A DNA stretch of 59,949 bases from Actinomyces provencensis (GTDB taxonomy: Bacteria > Actinomycetota > Actinomycetes > Actinomycetales > Actinomycetaceae): contig NZ_LT700212.1 of the NCBI RefSeq assembly GCF_900155435.1, positions 3,195,628-3,255,576 of the forward strand, given 5' to 3'. The notes beneath the pieces are model-generated. The model was not told where the DNA came from, searched no databases, and saw only the letters and a program-made list of their open reading frames with translations. Shown here one piece after another: positions 7,646-20,000 of this stretch. The position numbers and the translations under genes are program-made. The first letter of the stretch is position 1; every line of letters starts with the position of its first letter.

Positions 7646-10156
7646 ATGTTCGAACGGTTCACCGACCGAGCACGACGCGTCGTCGTCCTGGCGCAGGACG
7701 AGGCCCGCGGCCTCAACCACAACTACATCGGGACCGAGCACCTGCTGCTCGGCCTGATCACCGAGGGTGAGGGCGTCGCCGCCAAGGCGCTCGACATGAT
7801 GGAGATCAAGCGCGACGACGTGCGCGCCGCCGTCATCGACGTCATCGGCGAGGGTGAGAAGCCCGTCGAGGGCCACATCCCCTTCACCCCGCGCGCCAAG
7901 CGAGTCTTCGAGCTGTCCCTGCGCGAGGCACTGCAGCTCGGCCACAACTACATCGGCACGGAGCACCTGCTCCTCGGCCTCCTCAAGGAGGGCGAGGGCG
8001 TCGCCGCCCAGGTGCTCACCAAGCTGGGTGCCGACCTCGGTCAGGTGCGCCAGACGGTCATCCAGCTGCTCTCGGGCTACCAGCGCCAGGCGGGCGAGGG
8101 CGAGGGCCGCGAGGCCGTCGGTGTCACCGGTGCCCCCGTGCGCGACCCCGGCCAGACCAACTCCGCGATCCTGGAGCAGTTCGGGCGCAACCTCACCCAG
8201 GCTGCGCGCGAGGGCAAGCTCGACCCCGTCATCGGCCGCAAGACCGAGATGGAACGCGTCATGCAGGTCCTCTCCCGGCGCACCAAGAACAACCCCGTCC
8301 TCATCGGTGAGCCCGGCGTCGGCAAGACGGCGGTCGTCGAGGGCCTCGCCCAGGCGATCGTGCGCGGGGACGTGCCCGAGACCATCAAGGACAAGCAGAT
8401 CTACAGCCTCGACATGGGTTCCCTGGTGGCGGGCTCCCGCTACCGCGGCGACTTCGAGGAGCGGCTGAAGAAGGTCCTCAAGGAGATCCGCACCCGCGGG
8501 GACATCATCCTGTTCATCGACGAGATCCACACCCTGGTGGGTGCCGGTGCCGCCGAGGGCTCGATCGACGCCGCCCAGATGCTCAAGCCCATGCTGGCCC
8601 GCGGTGAGCTCCAGACCATCGGCGCCACCACCATGGACGAGTACCGCAAGTACATCGAGAAGGACGCCGCACTCGAGCGCCGCTTCCAGCCGGTCAAGGT
8701 CTCCGAGCCCTCCGTGGAGGAGACGGTCGCCATCCTCAAGGGGCTGCGCGACCGCTACGAGGCCCACCACCGCGTCATCATCACCGACGAGGCGATCAAG
8801 GCCGCGGCTGAGCTGGCCGACCGCTACGTGTCCGACAGGTTCCTGCCCGACAAGGCCATCGACCTGATGGACGAGGCCGGTGCCCGCCTGCGCATCTCCC
8901 GCATGACGGCTCCCCCGGAGCTGCGTGAGCTCGACGAGAAGATCGCCGAGGTCCGCCGCGCCAAGGAGTCCGCCATCGACGACCAGGACTTCGAGCGCGC
9001 AGCCTCCCTGCGTGACGAGGAGCAGAAGCTCGGCGAGGCCCGCCAGGCCAAGGAGAAGGCGTGGAAGGGCGGGGACCTCGACGACATCGCGGAGGTCACC
9101 GACGAGGAGATCGCCCAGGTCCTGGCCATGTCCACCGGCATCCCGGTGTTCAAGCTGACCGAGACCGAGACCGCGAAGCTCCTCCACATGGAGGACGAGC
9201 TGCACAAGCGCGTCGTCGGCCAGGACGAGGCCGTCAAGGCCCTGTCCCAGTCGATCCGCCGCACCCGCAGCGGTCTGAAGGACCCCAAGCGTCCCGGGGG
9301 GTCGTTCATCTTCGCCGGTCCCACCGGCGTCGGCAAGACGGAGCTGGCCAAGGCGCTCGCGGAGTTCCTCTTCGGCGACGAGGACGCCCTCATCCAGCTC
9401 GACATGTCGGAGTACTCCGAGAAGCACACGGCCTCGCGGCTGTTCGGTGCCCCTCCGGGGTACGTCGGCTACGACGAGGGCGGGCAGCTCACCGAGAAGG
9501 TCCGTCGCCGTCCGTTCTCCGTGGTCCTCTTCGACGAGGTCGAGAAGGCCCACCCCGACATCTTCAACTCGCTGTTGCAGATCCTCGAGGAGGGCAGGCT
9601 CACCGACTCCCAGGGTCGGGTGGTCGACTTCAAGAACACCGTGATCATCATGACCACGAACCTCGGCACACGTGACATCAACAAGGGCGTGCTCACGGGC
9701 TTCCAGTCCGCCGGCAACCTCACCCACGACTACTCGCGGATGAAGGCCAAGGTCAACGAGGAGCTCAAGCAGCACTTCCGTCCCGAGTTCCTCAACCGTG
9801 TCGACGACGTCATCGTGTTCCCGCCGCTGACGAAGCCGGAGATCAAGGAGATCGTCGACCTGATGATCGCCAAGCTCGCCAGGCGGATGAAGGAGCAGGA
9901 CATGGAGCTCCAGCTCACCGACGACGCCCGCGACCTGCTCGCGGACCGCGGCTTCGACCCGGTGCTGGGCGCGCGCCCGCTGCGTCGCGCCATCCAGCGC
10001 GACATCGAGGACGCGCTCTCCGAGCGCATCCTCTTCGGGGAGATCACCCCCGGCCAGGTCGTCACCGTGGGGGTCTCCGGGGAGGGTGAGGAGCGCGAGT
10101 TCACCTTCTCCGGTGGCGCGGTCGCAGTGGCGGCGCCCGTGGAGGCTGCGAACTGA
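7646..10156 (+). CDS. clpC: ATP-dependent Clp protease ATP-binding subunit ClpC
   Basis: An 836-residue AAA+ unfoldase that feeds substrates into ClpP. In order: an N-terminal double Clp_N repeat ([30 protein letters not shown] and a second copy from about residue 80), a first AAA domain with Walker A GEPGVGKT (residues 221-228), a coiled-coil M-domain with a UVR-like segment ([19 protein letters not shown]), and a second AAA domain with Walker A GPTGVGKT (558-565) followed by the C-terminal small domain. Length and architecture are normal. Start ATG 7646 follows GAGGAGGATGC. A very strong hairpin follows at 10192. Regulation is not evident from sequence. Confidence 0.97.
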   Translation: MFERFTDRARRVVVLAQDEARGLNHNYIGTEHLLLGLITEGEGVAAKALDMMEIKRDDVRAAVIDVIGEGEKPVEGHIPFTPRAKRVFELSLREALQLGHNYIGTEHLLLGLLKEGEGVAAQVLTKLGADLGQVRQTVIQLLSGYQRQAGEGEGREAVGVTGAPVRDPGQTNSAILEQFGRNLTQAAREGKLDPVIGRKTEMERVMQVLSRRTKNNPVLIGEPGVGKTAVVEGLAQAIVRGDVPETIKDKQIYSLDMGSLVAGSRYRGDFEERLKKVLKEIRTRGDIILFIDEIHTLVGAGAAEGSIDAAQMLKPMLARGELQTIGATTMDEYRKYIEKDAALERRFQPVKVSEPSVEETVAILKGLRDRYEAHHRVIITDEAIKAAAELADRYVSDRFLPDKAIDLMDEAGARLRISRMTAPPELRELDEKIAEVRRAKESAIDDQDFERAASLRDEEQKLGEARQAKEKAWKGGDLDDIAEVTDEEIAQVLAMSTGIPVFKLTETETAKLLHMEDELHKRVVGQDEAVKALSQSIRRTRSGLKDPKRPGGSFIFAGPTGVGKTELAKALAEFLFGDEDALIQLDMSEYSEKHTASRLFGAPPGYVGYDEGGQLTEKVRRRPFSVVLFDEVEKAHPDIFNSLLQILEEGRLTDSQGRVVDFKNTVIIMTTNLGTRDINKGVLTGFQSAGNLTHDYSRMKAKVNEELKQHFRPEFLNRVDDVIVFPPLTKPEIKEIVDLMIAKLARRMKEQDMELQLTDDARDLLADRGFDPVLGARPLRRAIQRDIEDALSERILFGEITPGQVVTVGVSGEGEEREFTFSGGAVAVAAPVEAAN

Positions 10157-10191
10157 GTGGAGTCCGGGGCCCGGTGGGGTCCGGACATGAC

Positions 10192-10230
10192 CGGGGCCGC
10201 CCTCGTCCATCGCGGACGAGGGCGGCCCCG
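10192..10230. terminator. Perfect 16-bp bidirectional terminator hairpin
   Basis: The arms 10192-10207 and 10215-10230 are exactly complementary over 16 bp around a 7-nt loop (CATCGCG). It sits between the convergent clpC and lipoprotein genes, 36 nt after one stop and 8 nt from the other. The stem is built from two inverted copies of the dispersed 11-mer CCGCCCTCGTC. Confidence 0.85.
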
Positions 10231-10237
10231 TGTCACA

Positions 10238-10840
10238 TCAGCGCTGCGACTGCCCGGATTCCTCGGTGAGAGGAGTGAGGGCGCTCTCCCACGGGGGAGT
10301 GGTCCTGTCCCGGAAACGATCCGTCGTGGAGCCATCGGTGGGTCGGCAGCCGGAGCCGTAGGTCAGTGCGGTGTGGCTCCCCGGTGCGATCGTGAGGTCG
10401 AAGTAGCCGCCGTTGCCGGTGTCGTACCAACTGATGCTGATGATCTTGGCGTCACGATGATCCGTCTTCTCCGTGAAGCCGGTCTGCGCCAGGACGGCGT
10501 CGATCGCCTGCACTGCGGCATCGGCATCGACGGGACCGCCCTTGACATGGGATCCGTCGACCTCGTACGCGTCCTCCTGGGGCGTGCCGCACTCCTGGAG
10601 TTCGGAGGCGCTCGTGAGCGAGGGGTGACCGAGTCCGATGGGTTCCAGGCGCGTGAGGATGTCCTGGACCAGGGGCTCGACCTGCCCCTGGTAGTCCTCG
10701 ATGCCCTCCCTCTCGTCGAACGGGAGCTGTCCGTCCCAGAAGGGTGTCGAGACCGGTGTCCCTCCTCCGCAGCCGACCAGGGCCACACACATCGCCGAGG
10801 CAGCCGCTGCCAGGACCGGTGCGGCAGGATGTCGTCCCAT
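10238..10840 (-). CDS. Putative secreted lipoprotein of unknown function
   Basis: A 200-residue protein. ATG (complement of 10838-10840) is preceded by GGGAGG with 6-7 nt spacing. The N-terminus MGRHPAAPVLAAAASAMCVALVGCGGG is a lipoprotein signal peptide with lipobox LVGC, so Cys24 would be lipid-modified and the mature protein held at the outer face of the membrane. The mature part (about 175 residues) is soluble, acidic and contains several aromatic beta-like stretches (KIISISWYDTGNGGYFDLTIAPG). It has a further Cys pair (one in LQECGTP, one in GSGCRP) that could form a disulfide. No family recognised. It stands alone, divergent from ppdK. Confidence 0.75.
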   Translation of the reverse strand: MGRHPAAPVLAAAASAMCVALVGCGGGTPVSTPFWDGQLPFDEREGIEDYQGQVEPLVQDILTRLEPIGLGHPSLTSASELQECGTPQEDAYEVDGSHVKGGPVDADAAVQAIDAVLAQTGFTEKTDHRDAKIISISWYDTGNGGYFDLTIAPGSHTALTYGSGCRPTDGSTTDRFRDRTTPPWESALTPLTEESGQSQR

Positions 10841-11203
10841 GCGTCGCCTCCCAGCACTCCGGCGAAGGCCCCGAGGGTCTTCGTGTCGTCGTCGGGACGG
10901 GTGGAGTGGTTCCTGGAGCTGTCCCGGAACTGCCACCGTGGGGTCCCCTCGTCACACCTGCCCGACCCCGTGGCGTCATCGGACAGATGGATCACTCCGT
11001 CAATCTTGGCGGGGTTCCTGCCGGATGGCCAGTCGGGACCCGTGGCCCGGACCCTGCCACCCCGGTGCGGGGTCCCGCCACTGCCGTTCCGGATGGCGTG
11101 GGCTCCTCCACGATTCACGGTGACCTAGGTCCCATCGTTGCTAGAGTGGTCGCTGAGGCGGCCCACCGTCGGGTCGCCGGTCGACTGAGAAATGAGGGCC
11201 TTG
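10841..11203. promoter_or_regulatory. Lipoprotein/ppdK divergent intergenic region with palindrome
   Basis: The perfect 10-bp palindrome GACCTAGGTC at 11122-11131 lies just upstream of a -10-like TAGAGT at 11142-11147. It would fall in the spacer of a ppdK promoter and leave a leader of about 50 nt. Such placement fits an operator, but no regulator is identified. The remaining 280 bp toward the lipoprotein gene show nothing I can name. Confidence 0.4.
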
Positions 11204-13915
<2,712 letters not shown>

Positions 13916-13933
13916 CCCTCCCCTGAACCCGGT

Positions 13934-13957
13934 GGACGGGCCCTGTCCGGCCCGCCC
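13934..13957 (+). terminator. Hairpin after ppdK
   Basis: GGACGGGCC and GGCCCGCCC pair with one mismatch around a 6-nt loop, 19 nt after the ppdK stop codon. Confidence 0.45.
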
Positions 13958-14127
13958 TCGGCGGTGGCCCCGTGGACGCACGCGAGTGCGTCCGCGGGGC
14001 TGCTCCACGTCGTCGGGGTCGCGGTGTCGTCCCGTGGGGCGCCGTGGCACGGACCCGGGCACCGCAGGGCAGGGTCCGCGCGAGCACCAGCCCTGCGTCC
14101 GTGCAGGTCAGGGCCCCGGACTGGAAC

Positions 14128-14146
14128 TAAGGTCCCACTTACTTCG
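14128..14146 (+). promoter_or_regulatory. Candidate DtxR/IdeR iron box upstream of feoABC
   Basis: The 19-mer from 14128 (left half TAAGGT, right half CTTACTT) matches about 12 of 19 positions of the DtxR/IdeR consensus TTAGGTTAGGCTAACCTAA. Relative to the inferred transcript start at 14171 it spans about -43 to -25, over the -35 region, which fits iron-dependent repression. Confidence 0.5.
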
Positions 14147-14158
14147 GTGAGGCAGGTC

Positions 14159-14164
14159 TACATT
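14159..14164 (+). promoter_or_regulatory. -10 element of leaderless feoA promoter
   Basis: TACATT ends 6 nt before GTG 14171. This supports the GTG as the real feoA start, since no ribosome site lies at normal distance. Confidence 0.5.
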
Positions 14165-14170
14165 CGAGTC

Positions 14171-14395
14171 GTGCTCCTCTCGAAATGCCCCACGAACGCG
14201 CGCGCCCGCCTGACACGCATCGACATCGACCCGCGCCACCAGCTCCGTCTCCAGGAGCTCGGACTGCGCACCGGTGCCGAGTTCAACCTGACGAACCGGG
14301 CCGCCTTCGGTGGGGTCGTCATGAACATCGCGGGCACCCGGGTCGCCGTGGACCGTCGCTCGGCCCGCCACATCGAAGTCGAGGTCGTCGAATGA
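14171..14395 (+). CDS. feoA: Ferrous iron transport accessory protein FeoA
   Basis: A 74-residue SH3-like FeoA domain protein, cytoplasmic, thought to interact with FeoB and modulate Fe(II) import. The sequence LTRIDIDPRHQLRLQELGLRTGAEFNLTNRAAFGGVVMNIAGTRVAVDRRSARHIEVEVVE is shown here only to indicate that the whole ORF is the domain; the key pattern is LGLxxGxxF...GxVxxNIxGxRVAxxxxxAxxIxVE. It starts at GTG 14171 because a TACATT -10 element lies 6 nt upstream. The stop overlaps feoB (ATGA), indicating translational coupling. It sits downstream of a candidate iron box. Confidence 0.9.
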   Translation: MLLSKCPTNARARLTRIDIDPRHQLRLQELGLRTGAEFNLTNRAAFGGVVMNIAGTRVAVDRRSARHIEVEVVE

Positions 14396-16656
14396 GCTGC
14401 CCCAAGTGTGCGCCCCGGGGACCCGAGGACGACCGCAGGCACGAGAAGCACCACCTCCACGTCCCCGGCCTGACCCGCGGGACGGAGGCCGCCGAGGCCA
14501 CGCACCGCACCTCCGTCATCGAGGACACCCCGACCACCGAACCCACCGTCGTGCTGGTCGGCAACCCCAATGTCGGGAAGTCGACGCTGTTCAACAACGT
14601 CACGGGCGCCCGTCAGAACGTGGTCAATGCCCCCGGCACCACCGTGGAGGTCATGCAGGGCCACTGGGGTGCGGTCGGGGCCCGTGTCCTGGACCTGCCC
14701 GGCACCTACTCCCTCATCGCGAACTCACCCGACGAACAGGTCGTGGTCGACACGCTGGCGGGCGCGCCGGGCTCCTTCACCGACCCGGTGCGGGGACGCT
14801 CGGTCGACCTGGTGGTCGTGCTCCTGGAGGCCACGGCCCTGACCCGCTCCCTCTACCTGCTCGGACAGGTCGCCCGCACCGGCCGACCCGTGGCCGCCGT
14901 CATCACCATGAGCGACGTCGCCGAGCACGAGGGCCAGGCCGTCGACGCCGCGGCACTCGGAGCCAGCCTCGGGATCCCCGTCCTCGCCGTGGACGCACGC
15001 GCCAGGGCCTCCGTCCCCGCGCTCAATGACATGGTCTCCGCCGCACTGCGCACGCGTCCCCGCGTGCGCGGCATCGAACCCGACCCGTTGTCGCCCGGCT
15101 ACAACCAGGTGGCCGCCGCAGCGGCCCGTGCCGCACTCGAGAAGAACAGGGAGGACGAGGTCGGCGCCGCCCTCGTCGACGGGGAGGGGTGCGCCTGCGG
15201 GCACGACACCTGTCCGGACCGGGCACCTGACCCCGACTCGACGGCCGCTGCCGCGGTGGCTGCTCAGCGTGACCCGCTCGCGGAGGCCGAGGACATCTTC
15301 GCCTGGGTCGACGGTGTGGAGGCCGCGGCGCACAGCGCGCGCGAGGACGCGGCCAAGCTCTCGCGCTCGGACCGCATCGACCGTCTGCTCCTGCACCCCC
15401 TGGTCGGCATCCCGGTGTTCTTCGCCCTCATGTGGCTCCTCTTCAAGGTCGCCGGGGAATGGGTGGGACCCGTCCAGGACTTCTTCGACGGGGTCTTCTC
15501 CTCCCAGGACGAGGGCGCCTTCTCGCTGGCCAACGGGTTGACCACCCTGCTCACGGCGGTCGGGGCGGAGGGGACGTGGGTCGAGGGCCTCCTGGTCGGT
15601 GGCCTGTGCACGGGCCTCGGCGTGGTGGCCTCCTTCCTCCCACTCATGTTCGTGATCTTCCTGATGATCTCGATCCTGGAGGACTCCGGGTACATGGCGC
15701 GCGCGGCCTTCCTCGGGGACCGTGTCATGCGGTCCATCGGACTGGACGGGCGCGTGATCCTGCCGCTGATCATGGGCTTCGGGTGCAACCTGCCCTCCCT
15801 GGCCGCCACCCGCACCCTGCCGAACTCCAAGCAGCGCCTGGTGACGACGCTGATCATCCCCTACACCTCGTGCGCGGCGCGGCTGACGATCTACCTGATG
15901 ATCGCGCGCATCTTCTTCCCCGGGAACACGGGCACGGTCGTGTTCGGTCTCTACCTGCTCTCGCTGGTCATGGTGGTCCTCGGAGCCCTGGTGCTGCGTC
16001 CCTTCCTCAACCGGGAGTCCTCGAACGCGCCGTTGATGCTGGTGCTGCCCTCCTACCAGATGCCGCGCGTGGTCGTGACCCTGAAGTCCACCGCGCTGCG
16101 CTCGTGGTCCTTCGTCAAGGGGGCGGGCAAGATCATCGTCACCATGACCCTGGTGGTCTGGTTCATGTCCGCCATCCCCGTGGTCGCCGGCCATTCCTTC
16201 GCGGACGCCGACCTGCCCATGGAGGACTCCCTCTACGGGCGCACCGCCCAGGTCCTGGTGCCCGTCTTCGAGCCCACGGGCTTCGGTGAGTGGCACATGA
16301 CGGGGGCCCTGATGACCGGGTTCATCGCCAAGGAGACCGTGATCTCCTCGATCGTCACCTCCTACAACATGGACCCGGAGACCCAGGGTGGTGACGCCGA
16401 GGACGGCGGCACCGACCTCGGGTCCCTGCCCGACCTGGTGCGCGGGTCCTTCGAGAAGTCCGCCGGGGACGCGGCACCCCTGGCCGCCTTCGCCTTCCTC
16501 GTCTTCGTGCTCACCTACACGCCCTGCCTGGCGACCGTCGCCGAGCAGGCCCGCCAGATCGGTGGACGGCGCACCGCCACCGCGGTGGCGGTCCAGCTGG
16601 GTGCGGCCTGGATCCTGGCCACGGCGGTCTTCCAGATCGGTCGGCTCTTCCTGTGA
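14392..16656 (+). CDS. feoB: Ferrous iron transporter FeoB
   Basis: A 754-residue GTPase-coupled Fe(II) permease of the inner membrane. The G domain starts near residue 51 with G1 motif GNPNVGKS and G3 DLPGTYSL. The C-terminal half holds the gate-like membrane regions, including GFGCNLPSLAATR and LIIPYTSCAARLTIY, which match the conserved FeoB gate motifs. Two unusual metal-ligand-rich stretches stand out. The extreme N-terminus reads MSCPKC followed by HEKHHLH. A linker after the G domain contains GCACGHDTCPD (residues about 264-274), with three Cys and one His. ATG 14392 overlaps the feoA stop, and the gene overlaps feoC at its end (GTGA). Confidence 0.96.
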   Translation: MSCPKCAPRGPEDDRRHEKHHLHVPGLTRGTEAAEATHRTSVIEDTPTTEPTVVLVGNPNVGKSTLFNNVTGARQNVVNAPGTTVEVMQGHWGAVGARVLDLPGTYSLIANSPDEQVVVDTLAGAPGSFTDPVRGRSVDLVVVLLEATALTRSLYLLGQVARTGRPVAAVITMSDVAEHEGQAVDAAALGASLGIPVLAVDARARASVPALNDMVSAALRTRPRVRGIEPDPLSPGYNQVAAAAARAALEKNREDEVGAALVDGEGCACGHDTCPDRAPDPDSTAAAAVAAQRDPLAEAEDIFAWVDGVEAAAHSAREDAAKLSRSDRIDRLLLHPLVGIPVFFALMWLLFKVAGEWVGPVQDFFDGVFSSQDEGAFSLANGLTTLLTAVGAEGTWVEGLLVGGLCTGLGVVASFLPLMFVIFLMISILEDSGYMARAAFLGDRVMRSIGLDGRVILPLIMGFGCNLPSLAATRTLPNSKQRLVTTLIIPYTSCAARLTIYLMIARIFFPGNTGTVVFGLYLLSLVMVVLGALVLRPFLNRESSNAPLMLVLPSYQMPRVVVTLKSTALRSWSFVKGAGKIIVTMTLVVWFMSAIPVVAGHSFADADLPMEDSLYGRTAQVLVPVFEPTGFGEWHMTGALMTGFIAKETVISSIVTSYNMDPETQGGDAEDGGTDLGSLPDLVRGSFEKSAGDAAPLAAFAFLVFVLTYTPCLATVAEQARQIGGRRTATAVAVQLGAAWILATAVFQIGRLFL

Positions 16657-17003
16657 TCAGGGCGCTCGCGGAACGGATCCGGCCGGGTGCCGGTCCCGTG
16701 GTGGGACCCACCGGGCAGAGGGGCACCGGTGCACGCCAGCGGCTCTTCCAGGCGCTCCGCAGCGGTGCGACCGTCAATGCCGCAGCGGTCGAGGCCGGGG
16801 TGCCACTGGCCCTCGCTGAGGTGATGGTCGACGAGATGCGTCGTACCGGCGTGCTGCAGGACGCCACGTCACTGTGCGCCTCAGGCCTGGGGGCCTGCGG
16901 GGGTGGGGACTCCGATGAGGTGCGGGTGCACTGCGCGGGCTGCCCCCTCCTGCCCCTCTCACCCCGTCGGCCGGGGGCCGTCGGGGGCCACCGGTTGCCC
17001 TGA
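16653..17003 (+). CDS. feoC: FeoC-like small Cys-containing regulator
   Basis: A 116-residue protein starting at GTG 16653, overlapping the feoB stop. Residues 27-70 look like a winged-helix segment (ARQRLFQALRSGATVNAAAVEAGVPLALAEVMVDEMRRTGVL), as in FeoC. Downstream are four Cys, C75, C82, C94 and C97 (C-x6-C-x11-C-x2-C), which could hold an Fe-S cluster. The spacing differs from the compact enterobacterial CxxxxCxxC pattern. Position as third feo gene and domain order support a FeoC-type role in controlling FeoB; divergence makes the name tentative. The tail is Pro/Arg/Gly-rich. Confidence 0.7.
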   Translation: MIRALAERIRPGAGPVVGPTGQRGTGARQRLFQALRSGATVNAAAVEAGVPLALAEVMVDEMRRTGVLQDATSLCASGLGACGGGDSDEVRVHCAGCPLLPLSPRRPGAVGGHRLP

Positions 17004-17066
17004 ACGCGTGTCCGCGACGCGGGTGCCGGGTCACCGGCCCCGGGGCACTGCTCCTGGGCACCGTCC

Positions 17067-20000
17067 TCAGGCGCCGGCACCGGAGGAGCCGGGGTCACCG
17101 CCTGCACCCTGCCGCAACAGCGTCGCGAGGTGGACGCCTCCTCGGCCCGCCAACTGCTCCGCCTGGGTGCGACAGCTGAAGCCGTCGGCCAGGTAGAGGG
17201 CGTCCGGGTGCTCCGCCAGTGCCGGGAGCAGGGAGTCCTCCGCCACGGCCACGGAGACGTCGTAGTGGCCGCGTTCCATCCCGAAGTTCCCCGCCAGACC
17301 GCAGCATCCGTCCAGCTGGGTGACGGTCGCCCCCAACCGGTCCAGCAGCGCGCGGTCGGTGCTCCACCCCATCACCGAGTGGTGGTGGCAGTGCGGCTGG
17401 GCCACCACCTCGACACCGGTGAGGTCGGGCAGCACCTGCTCCTCGGGCGGGACGGTCGCCAGCAGCTCCGCGAGGGTGCGCACCGCACCGGAGACGGCGT
17501 GCGAGCGGGGATCATCGGGCAGGAGGTCCAGCAGGTCGTCGCGCAGCACCGCGGTGCACGAGGGCTCCACGCCCACGATCGGGATGCCGTTGACGGCGTA
17601 GGGGGCGAGCTTGCCGAGCAGGTCCTCCAGGCGTCTCTTCGCCCCGTCGAGTTGACCGGTGGTGATCCAGGTGAGCCCGCAGCAGGCATCCGGGGGGAGG
17701 AGGACCTGGAAGCCGTTGGCCTCCAGGACGTCGACGAGGGCGCGGGCACCGGAGTCGTCGAGGGTCTGGGAGAAGGAGTCCGCCCACACCACCGCGTAAC
17801 GGGGACCCGGCGCGGGTGATGAGCCGGTGGTCCGTGGTGTCCCGGCCGTCGAGGGTGTCGGACCCGGTGCCGGCACATCCGTGCCGGCCGGTGGCGCAGC
17901 GGCAGGTGCAGGTCCGGGACGCCCCACGGGGGTGGGCGTGGGCTCGACGCCCGCGCCGAGACCGCGCCGGGACGCCCAGCGTTGGAAGGTCCCCGACTGG
18001 AGGGCCGGCATGGGGCGGCGCGGGTCCAGGCCGATCACGGAGAACGCCGCGCGGCGCAGTGGTCCCAGCGACATCACGGCGTTGGCCACGGCCGCCAGGC
18101 CCGGCACGCGCGCGGTGAGGCGCGTCCACATCGGCAGACGGCCCAGCGTGTAGTGGGTGAGGGGACGCAGGTGGCCGCGGTAGCGGCGGAAGTACGTCTC
18201 GGAGCGGTACTTCGCCATGTCGACACCGGCCGGGCAGTCCGAGGAACACGCCTTGCACGCCAGGCACAGGTCGAGGGCCTCCAGGACCTCCGGGCTGGTC
18301 ACCGACGCGATGAGCTCACCGTTGGCGGCGTCCTGCAGGGTGCGCGCGCGACCGCGGGTCACGTCCTTCTCGTCCCGGGTCGCCTTCCAGCTCGGGCACA
18401 TGAATGTACCCGCGATGTCGGCACGGCACTTGCCCACGCCCGTGCACCGGTGCACCGCAGTGGTGAAGTCGCCGTGGTCCTCCCGGAAGGCGAAGCCCCC
18501 TGCGGCCGGCAGCGGCCGGGCCGCCGGGCGCCTGAGGTACTGGTCGAGCAGGTCGATGCCCGGTTGGACACCGTCGGCCGGGGAGGTCGCGACGTCCGGG
18601 GGCACCGGCGAGGTGAGGACGCCCGGGTTGAGCAGGTTCTGCGGATCGAAGAGGTGCTTGACGTGGGAGAACAGGGCCAGCAGCTCCGGGGAGTACATGT
18701 AGCGCAGCAGCTCGGTGCGCGAGCGCCCGTCGCCGTGCTCACCGGAGACGGACCCGCCGTGGGACGCGCACACCTGCGCCGCCCGCTCCAGGAAGCGGCG
18801 CGAATGGGCGACGCCCTCGTCGGTGTGGAGGGGCAGGTCCAGGCGCACGTGGACGCACCCGTCCCCGAAGTGTCCGTAGAGGAGGCCGTCGACGCCGAAC
18901 TCGTCCATGAGGGCGGTGAAGTCACGCAGGTAGGCACCCAACCGGGCGGGGGGGACGGCGGCGTCCTCGAAGCCGGGCCAGGCCTGCTCATTGCCGGTGC
19001 CCTCGACGGTGTCGATGGGGGTGCGTCCACCCAGCCCCGCACCGTCGGCGCGGATGCGCCACAGTGCCGAGGCCTCCGACCCGGGTGGGTAGACCGCGGC
19101 GGCCGACGTGTGGGCGGAGTCCGCCAGGGCCTGGGCGCGGGCCAGGGAGTCCTCGGGTGAGGCGCCCCCGACCTCGCACATCAGCCAGCCGTTGCCCTCG
19201 GGCAGCGGGGGGACGGACCCGGGTCCGGCGTGGTGGCGCACGACGTCGACCAGACGGGAGTCCATGCCCTCCACGGCCAGTGGGTGGTGCTCCAGGACGG
19301 TGGGGACGTCGTCGGCGGCGGCGACCATGTCCGTGTACCCGAGCGCCACCAGTACCGGTGCAGTGGGCAGTTCCACCAGACGCACCGTCGCCTGCAGGAC
19401 GGTCACCAGTGTCCCCTCGGTGCCCACCAGCATGGCGGCGAGGTTGCCGTGGCCCTCCGGGGTGAGGTGCTCCAGGGAGTAGCCCGAGACCTGCCGACCG
19501 AAGGTGCCCAGCTCGGTGCGCACCAGGGCGAGGTTGGCCTTCACGAGCTCCGCCAGCCCCGGCACCTCGGAGAGATCGGTGGCGGTCGTGGCCGTGAAGC
19601 GGCGCCCCGTGCCGTCCACGCAGTCCAGGGAGACGATGTTGTCGGCGGTGCGGCCCCAGGCCGTGGCGTGGGGCCCGCAGGCGTTGTTGCCGACCATCCC
19701 GCCGATGGTCGCGCGGTTCTGGCTGGAGGGGTCGGGACCGAAACGCAGCCCGTGGGGTGCGGCGGCACGCTGCAGGGTCGCCTGGATGCAGCCCGGTTCC
19801 ACCACCGCGGTGCGGGCCTGCGGGTCGAGTGAGAGCACGCGGTCCATGTGGCGGGAGAAGTCGAGGACCACCCCGGGGCCGATGGCGTTTCCGGCGCAGG
19901 AGGTGCCCCCACCCCGGTTGGTGACGGGCACCCGGTGGTCGCGGCACAGCTCGAGGGTCGCCAGGACGTCCTCGGTGTGTGCGGGGAAGACCACGGCCAG

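Noticed and set aside
7235-10210. 991-codon open frame antisense to clpC
   Set aside because: It mirrors the codon structure of clpC (Leu/Val/Gly/Asp-rich) and has no family resemblance.
10363-11118. Second gene overlapping the lipoprotein and ppdK upstream region
   Set aside because: The minus-strand frame there is Arg/Ser/Thr-rich, overlaps the well-supported lipoprotein in another frame, and lacks a start signal.
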